Shown: positions 23,654 to 26,792 of the stretch, piece after piece
Layout of the letters: each line of letters begins with the position of its first letter
Numbering within the stretch: position 1 is the first letter of the stretch
Assembly (NCBI GenBank): GCA_029939535.1
Contig: JAOZST010000035.1
Coordinates: 1-26,792, forward strand
Origin: NBML01 sp029939535
GTDB lineage: Bacteria; Desulfobacterota; Desulfobacteria; Desulfobacterales; Desulfobacteraceae
DNA: 26,792 nt
Reading direction: 5' to 3'
Notes under the pieces: model-generated
Told to the model about the DNA's origin: nothing
Database searches by the model: none
What the model saw: only the letters and a program-made list of their open reading frames with translations
Position numbers and translations under genes: made by a program

Positions 23654-25879
23654 TTATACATTAAACAGTTTTGAGATTTTTTTCTTTTTTGCGTTTCGCT
23701 GGATAAGTATTCCCAGGCCGAACAGGATAACCAGTACAGGCAGTATCGCAATATTAAATGTCTTGATCAAGCCCCTGGAAAAGGGAGTAGTCACAGCAAG
23801 GGGGTTAAGGGTCTGCTGCTTACTTCTCATGGAAGCAATTTTATCCTGGCCATTGAGGTGGTCAATGATATTCAATATAAAAGTTGCATTGGTGGATCGA
23901 CCCTGGGGGTCAAGCATATTGTCCTGGAGCATCTGGGAACAGCCCAGTACAAAAATTTTGGCAGGCCTGGATGATTCCAATATCCTGTTCTGGGCCACAA
24001 GGCCTTTTGGTATCTGGTTATCAGCCTGGCCTGTTTCCTGGCCTGATTTAGTTTTTTCACCTTTATCTTTTTTATCGGTAGAATTGTCTGTTTCAGCATC
24101 TATATCTTTTTCACCCATTGGTTTCTCAGGGATATCTTTTCCCTTGAAATAACTGGTAAAACTGCCTTCCAGAATATATGCCAGATCATGGGAAGATAGT
24201 TCTTCCGGTGATGATGGCGGAGTTATGTACATGGGGTTCAGGTTTATCATGCCCTCCATGAGCCAGGCCTGGTCAGATGATGAAAGAAGTCTGGTGGCTG
24301 TTACCCTGGTGGTGTCAATATTTTCTTTTACAAGGGAAAGTGGGGAGATCTGCATGGCCACAAGCCCTTTGATGTTGTTCATGAACCCAGGGGTATTGTT
24401 GATGGTATCTTCCTTTACCATGGGTGCAAAATAGATGGTCTGTTCTCCTCCGCCCTGGGCTTGTCCAACCTGGTGCTTGTATGCGGACTTATCCAGGACA
24501 TAGGCCTGTCCTATCTTAACCCCGTAATGGGCCAGGAGCTTTTCCAGGCCCGTATCAATGGGTTCAAACCGGGGAGGCATGCCCATGCCACCCTGGGGCA
24601 TGATCTCTTTGAAGGCATCTGAAAAAAAAGCAATGTTTGTTCCTTTCATCAAAGCCTGGTCAATCTGGAACAACTCATAGTCTGAAAATGGTTCAGTTGG
24701 TTTTGCAATTACCAGGCAGTTCAGGCCGTCGGGAATGGACCCGTCCTTTAAATTAATGGATTTTATATCGTAGCGTGATGTCAGGAGCTGGTTGAGCACC
24801 TGCATGCCTGTACCGGGTCTGCCCTGCATCATGGCCATTCTGTCCTGGCCAAGAATATGGCTGCCATGGTCGGCAAGGTATCCGATATTCTTATTGATGC
24901 CGATCATTTTTTCCATGATTGTGACCAGCTCTTCTTCCAGAACCATTGGATCAGCCATCTGATAGGTGGTCCCGATAATGGGCAGTTTCACCGTGGAAAT
25001 AAGGGGCAGGGTTGCAACCTCTCCCTTATATTCCATGACAATGCCTGCTGCGCCCTGGCCTGCATCTATGTTTTGATCGGAAATTTCAGGCCAGGTCATG
25101 GCCATGAGGTCATATTTTTTGGCAATGGATTCCAGGTCCTCTTTGGTTTTAACATCAACGTGTTTAAAATTGAAAATACCAAGGTTTTTGGTGTTGAGTG
25201 AACCAATGGTGTCTTTAATTTTTCCGGCCAGCTGGGGCAGCTGCTCAAGCCCTATGAGAGGGGCAATGGGGTTAAGGGAGGAGGATAAATACATGGTGAC
25301 ATTGATTTTGTCTTCCAGGCGAATCAGGGCACTGACCTTGTTATTAAGTTTTTGAATGGCAGTGGTTATCTGGTATTCCAGGCCGTCAGTTGAGGTGATC
25401 GTGCCTATTTTTTCTATGAGATCCCCGTGTATTATGACAAGTCCCATATAGGCATTTTTAAATTTGATTTCATCATTTTCCATGACCCGTATCTGGACCG
25501 GCTGGATGCCGTAATCTCTGGCAATATCTCGATTCTCATCGACCTTTTTTGTCAGGTCCCCTTCTTCGGAAGAGACATTATAAAAATTATAGTTGAATTG
25601 TTTCCCGGCCCGGGCTGCATATTCCGCCAAAAGATCCCGGAGGTAACGTTCGGTGTTGTTGTGGGGAGCTGGAAGGTTCTTTGAGAAAAACACCTTTATG
25701 CCCAGGGGCTCAGACAGGGTTGCCACTGCATCCTTGCTGGCATCGGATAAAGAATAAATTTTGTTCTTTGTCAGGTCTACCCTGAAAAACAGGGTCATAC
25801 TCACAAAATTGATCAATACGATCACAATTATATATAGGATAAATTTAAAATAATGTTCTTTTATGGACAGATTACCCAT
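23654..25879 (-). CDS. GldG-like ABC transport auxiliary protein
   Basis: A 741-residue membrane-anchored protein of the GldG/ABC-type auxiliary family. There is one helix near the N-terminus (about 13-34) and one near the C-terminus (about 707-728), with a large extracytoplasmic region between. IKVFFSKNLPAPHNNTERYLRDLLAEY is the family's recognisable opening (split here only by position, about residues 58-84). A Lys/Asp/Glu-rich low-complexity linker lies at about 580-625. In Bacteroidetes GldG works in gliding, but proteobacterial homologues have no established substrate, and gliding should not be inferred. The ATG at 25879 has a strong AAGGAG site and is 9 bases after the permease stop. 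Confidence 0.85.
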   Translation of the reverse strand: MGNLSIKEHYFKFILYIIVIVLINFVSMTLFFRVDLTKNKIYSLSDASKDAVATLSEPLGIKVFFSKNLPAPHNNTERYLRDLLAEYAARAGKQFNYNFYNVSSEEGDLTKKVDENRDIARDYGIQPVQIRVMENDEIKFKNAYMGLVIIHGDLIEKIGTITSTDGLEYQITTAIQKLNNKVSALIRLEDKINVTMYLSSSLNPIAPLIGLEQLPQLAGKIKDTIGSLNTKNLGIFNFKHVDVKTKEDLESIAKKYDLMAMTWPEISDQNIDAGQGAAGIVMEYKGEVATLPLISTVKLPIIGTTYQMADPMVLEEELVTIMEKMIGINKNIGYLADHGSHILGQDRMAMMQGRPGTGMQVLNQLLTSRYDIKSINLKDGSIPDGLNCLVIAKPTEPFSDYELFQIDQALMKGTNIAFFSDAFKEIMPQGGMGMPPRFEPIDTGLEKLLAHYGVKIGQAYVLDKSAYKHQVGQAQGGGEQTIYFAPMVKEDTINNTPGFMNNIKGLVAMQISPLSLVKENIDTTRVTATRLLSSSDQAWLMEGMINLNPMYITPPSSPEELSSHDLAYILEGSFTSYFKGKDIPEKPMGEKDIDAETDNSTDKKDKGEKTKSGQETGQADNQIPKGLVAQNRILESSRPAKIFVLGCSQMLQDNMLDPQGRSTNATFILNIIDHLNGQDKIASMRSKQQTLNPLAVTTPFSRGLIKTFNIAILPVLVILFGLGILIQRNAKKKKISKLFNV

Positions 25880-25888
25880 TGTTTCTCC

Positions 25889-26593
25889 TTAGTTCTTTTC
25901 GTGCATAACAATATAGGTTGAAAAAATGAAAACAAAGATCAGGCTGATAAAATACAGGATATCCCTGGAGTCGATAATGCCCTTGGAAATATTCATGAAA
26001 TGGGAGTTGGCCCCGATGAATTCAATAATGGCCACAAGTTTTTCAGGCATAAAAAACAGCATCCTGTCAAGAATGGTCAGGGTAAAGCACAGGGCAGATC
26101 CAATAATAAAGGCAATGATCTGGTTCCGGGTAAGGGCCGAGGCAAAAAGCCCCATGGAACAGTAGGCTGAAGCCAGCAGCACAGCACCCAGGTAACCGCC
26201 GATAACAGGTCCCGGGTCCAGTGCACCCACAAATGAGATAAATAAGGGGTAGGAAAGGGTGGGAACAAGCATTGCAGTTGTAAAAAAGGTGGCAGCCAGA
26301 AATTTTCCAAGGGCAATGTCCGTGAAAGATACGGGCATGGTGAGAAGGGTCTCATAGGATCCCACATTTTTTTCCTCGGAAAAAAGCCGCATGGTAAGGG
26401 CAGGGATAATAAAGGAAAAAATAAGGGGCAGCAAAGAGAAAAAATCTCTTAGATCAGCCCGTCCAAATATAAAAAAGGTGGAAAAGAAAAACCACCCGCT
26501 CACTATTAGAAAAAGTGAGATTACAATATAGGCAATGGGTGATATGAAATAATCTTTAAATTCTTTCATGGCAATGGTTTTAATCTGGGTCAT
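25889..26593 (-). CDS. ABC-2 type permease (GldF-like)
   Basis: An integral membrane permease of about 234 residues with six predicted helices, typical of the ABC-2/GldF family; the opening MTQIKTIAMKEFKDYFISPI and the segment MRLFSEEKNVGSYETLLTMP are characteristic. It would form the channel for the ABC ATPase encoded just upstream and work with the GldG-like protein downstream. The ATG at 26593 gives the usual N-terminus and a 10-base distance from GGGAG; an ATG three codons earlier (26602) is possible but lies only one base from that site. It begins 1 base after the ATPase stop. Confidence 0.88.
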   Translation of the reverse strand: MTQIKTIAMKEFKDYFISPIAYIVISLFLIVSGWFFFSTFFIFGRADLRDFFSLLPLIFSFIIPALTMRLFSEEKNVGSYETLLTMPVSFTDIALGKFLAATFFTTAMLVPTLSYPLFISFVGALDPGPVIGGYLGAVLLASAYCSMGLFASALTRNQIIAFIIGSALCFTLTILDRMLFFMPEKLVAIIEFIGANSHFMNISKGIIDSRDILYFISLIFVFIFSTYIVMHEKN

Positions 26594-26594
26594 C

Positions 26595-26792
26595 TTAGGC
26601 ATTCTCCCTTGTCAGTTCCTGGAATATTTTTTCAAGGGCCTGGGATTCTTTGGCAAGTTCTGTAATAATCCAGTCAGTCTCTTTGATTTTCAAATAAATC
26701 AGGGATCTGATATCTGCATTCCCTGTACCATCTGTATTATTTATTTCACCAGTATTTATTTGATTTGGGTTTTTGATTTCAAAGGAAACCAT
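26595..26792 (-). CDS. ABC transporter ATP-binding protein, C-terminal part (partial)
   Basis: The last 66 or so residues of a protein that continues past the right edge of the window; the true start is not visible. The ending, with WIITELAKESQALEKIFQELT, matches the C-terminal domain of NatA/GldA-type ABC ATPases, which often close in LE-x-IF-x-x-LT. A short Asn/Thr/Gly-rich linker precedes it. No Walker or signature motif falls in the window. The call rests on this tail and on the permease and GldG-like genes that follow. Confidence 0.75.
   Translation of the reverse strand: MVSFEIKNPNQINTGEINNTDGTGNADIRSLIYLKIKETDWIITELAKESQALEKIFQELTRENA

Noticed and set aside
23654..26792. A gliding motility system
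   Set aside because: GldF/GldG-like proteins are widespread in bacteria that do not glide, and none of the other gliding genes are present.

Overview
The window comes from a Gram-negative bacterium, most likely a low-GC sulfate-reducing member of the Desulfobacterales (Desulfobacula/Desulfobacter-like). That placement is an inference from the protein style, the gene order, the meso-diaminopimelate signature in MurE and the radical SAM gene next to ftsZ; no 16S or other marker is present. Every recognisable gene lies on the minus strand, so transcription runs from the right edge to the left.

Right edge (about 21.96-26.79 kb): the end of an operon with the C-terminal tail of an ABC ATPase, an ABC-2 type permease (GldF-like), a large membrane-anchored GldG-like auxiliary protein, a DUF4340 protein and a PlsC-type acyltransferase. 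The genes are tightly packed or overlapping. The substrate of the ABC system cannot be read from the sequence.

Centre (about 2.6-21.7 kb): a nearly unbroken division and cell wall (dcw) cluster: mraZ, rsmH, ftsL, ftsI, a fused murE-murF, a small unrecognised gene, mraY, murD, ftsW, murG, murC, murB, ftsQ, ftsA, ftsZ and a B12-binding-type radical SAM gene. Gaps are mostly under 20 bases, and many stops overlap the next start, so it looks like one translationally coupled operon. Together these genes build the UDP-MurNAc-pentapeptide (MurB, C, D, E, F), make lipid I and II (MraY, MurG), polymerise and cross-link septal peptidoglycan (FtsW, FtsI) and assemble the divisome (FtsL, Q, A, Z). MraZ and RsmH head the cluster, with a candidate MraZ operator in front. 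No ddl gene lies between murB and ftsQ.

Left edge (1-2.6 kb): an AT-rich stretch of about 0.9 kb without a convincing gene, possibly decayed coding DNA. It is followed by a stand-alone AAA ATPase/DUF4143 gene with its own well-formed promoter, an accessory gene unrelated to cell wall synthesis.

The least ordinary signals are the MurE-MurF fusion, the small Arg-rich ORF between murF and mraY, which is built partly of five 18-bp repeats, and a recurring pattern of short in-frame tandem repeats inside several cell-wall genes and the radical SAM gene. No CRISPR array, tRNA, rRNA, intact insertion sequence or prophage was seen.
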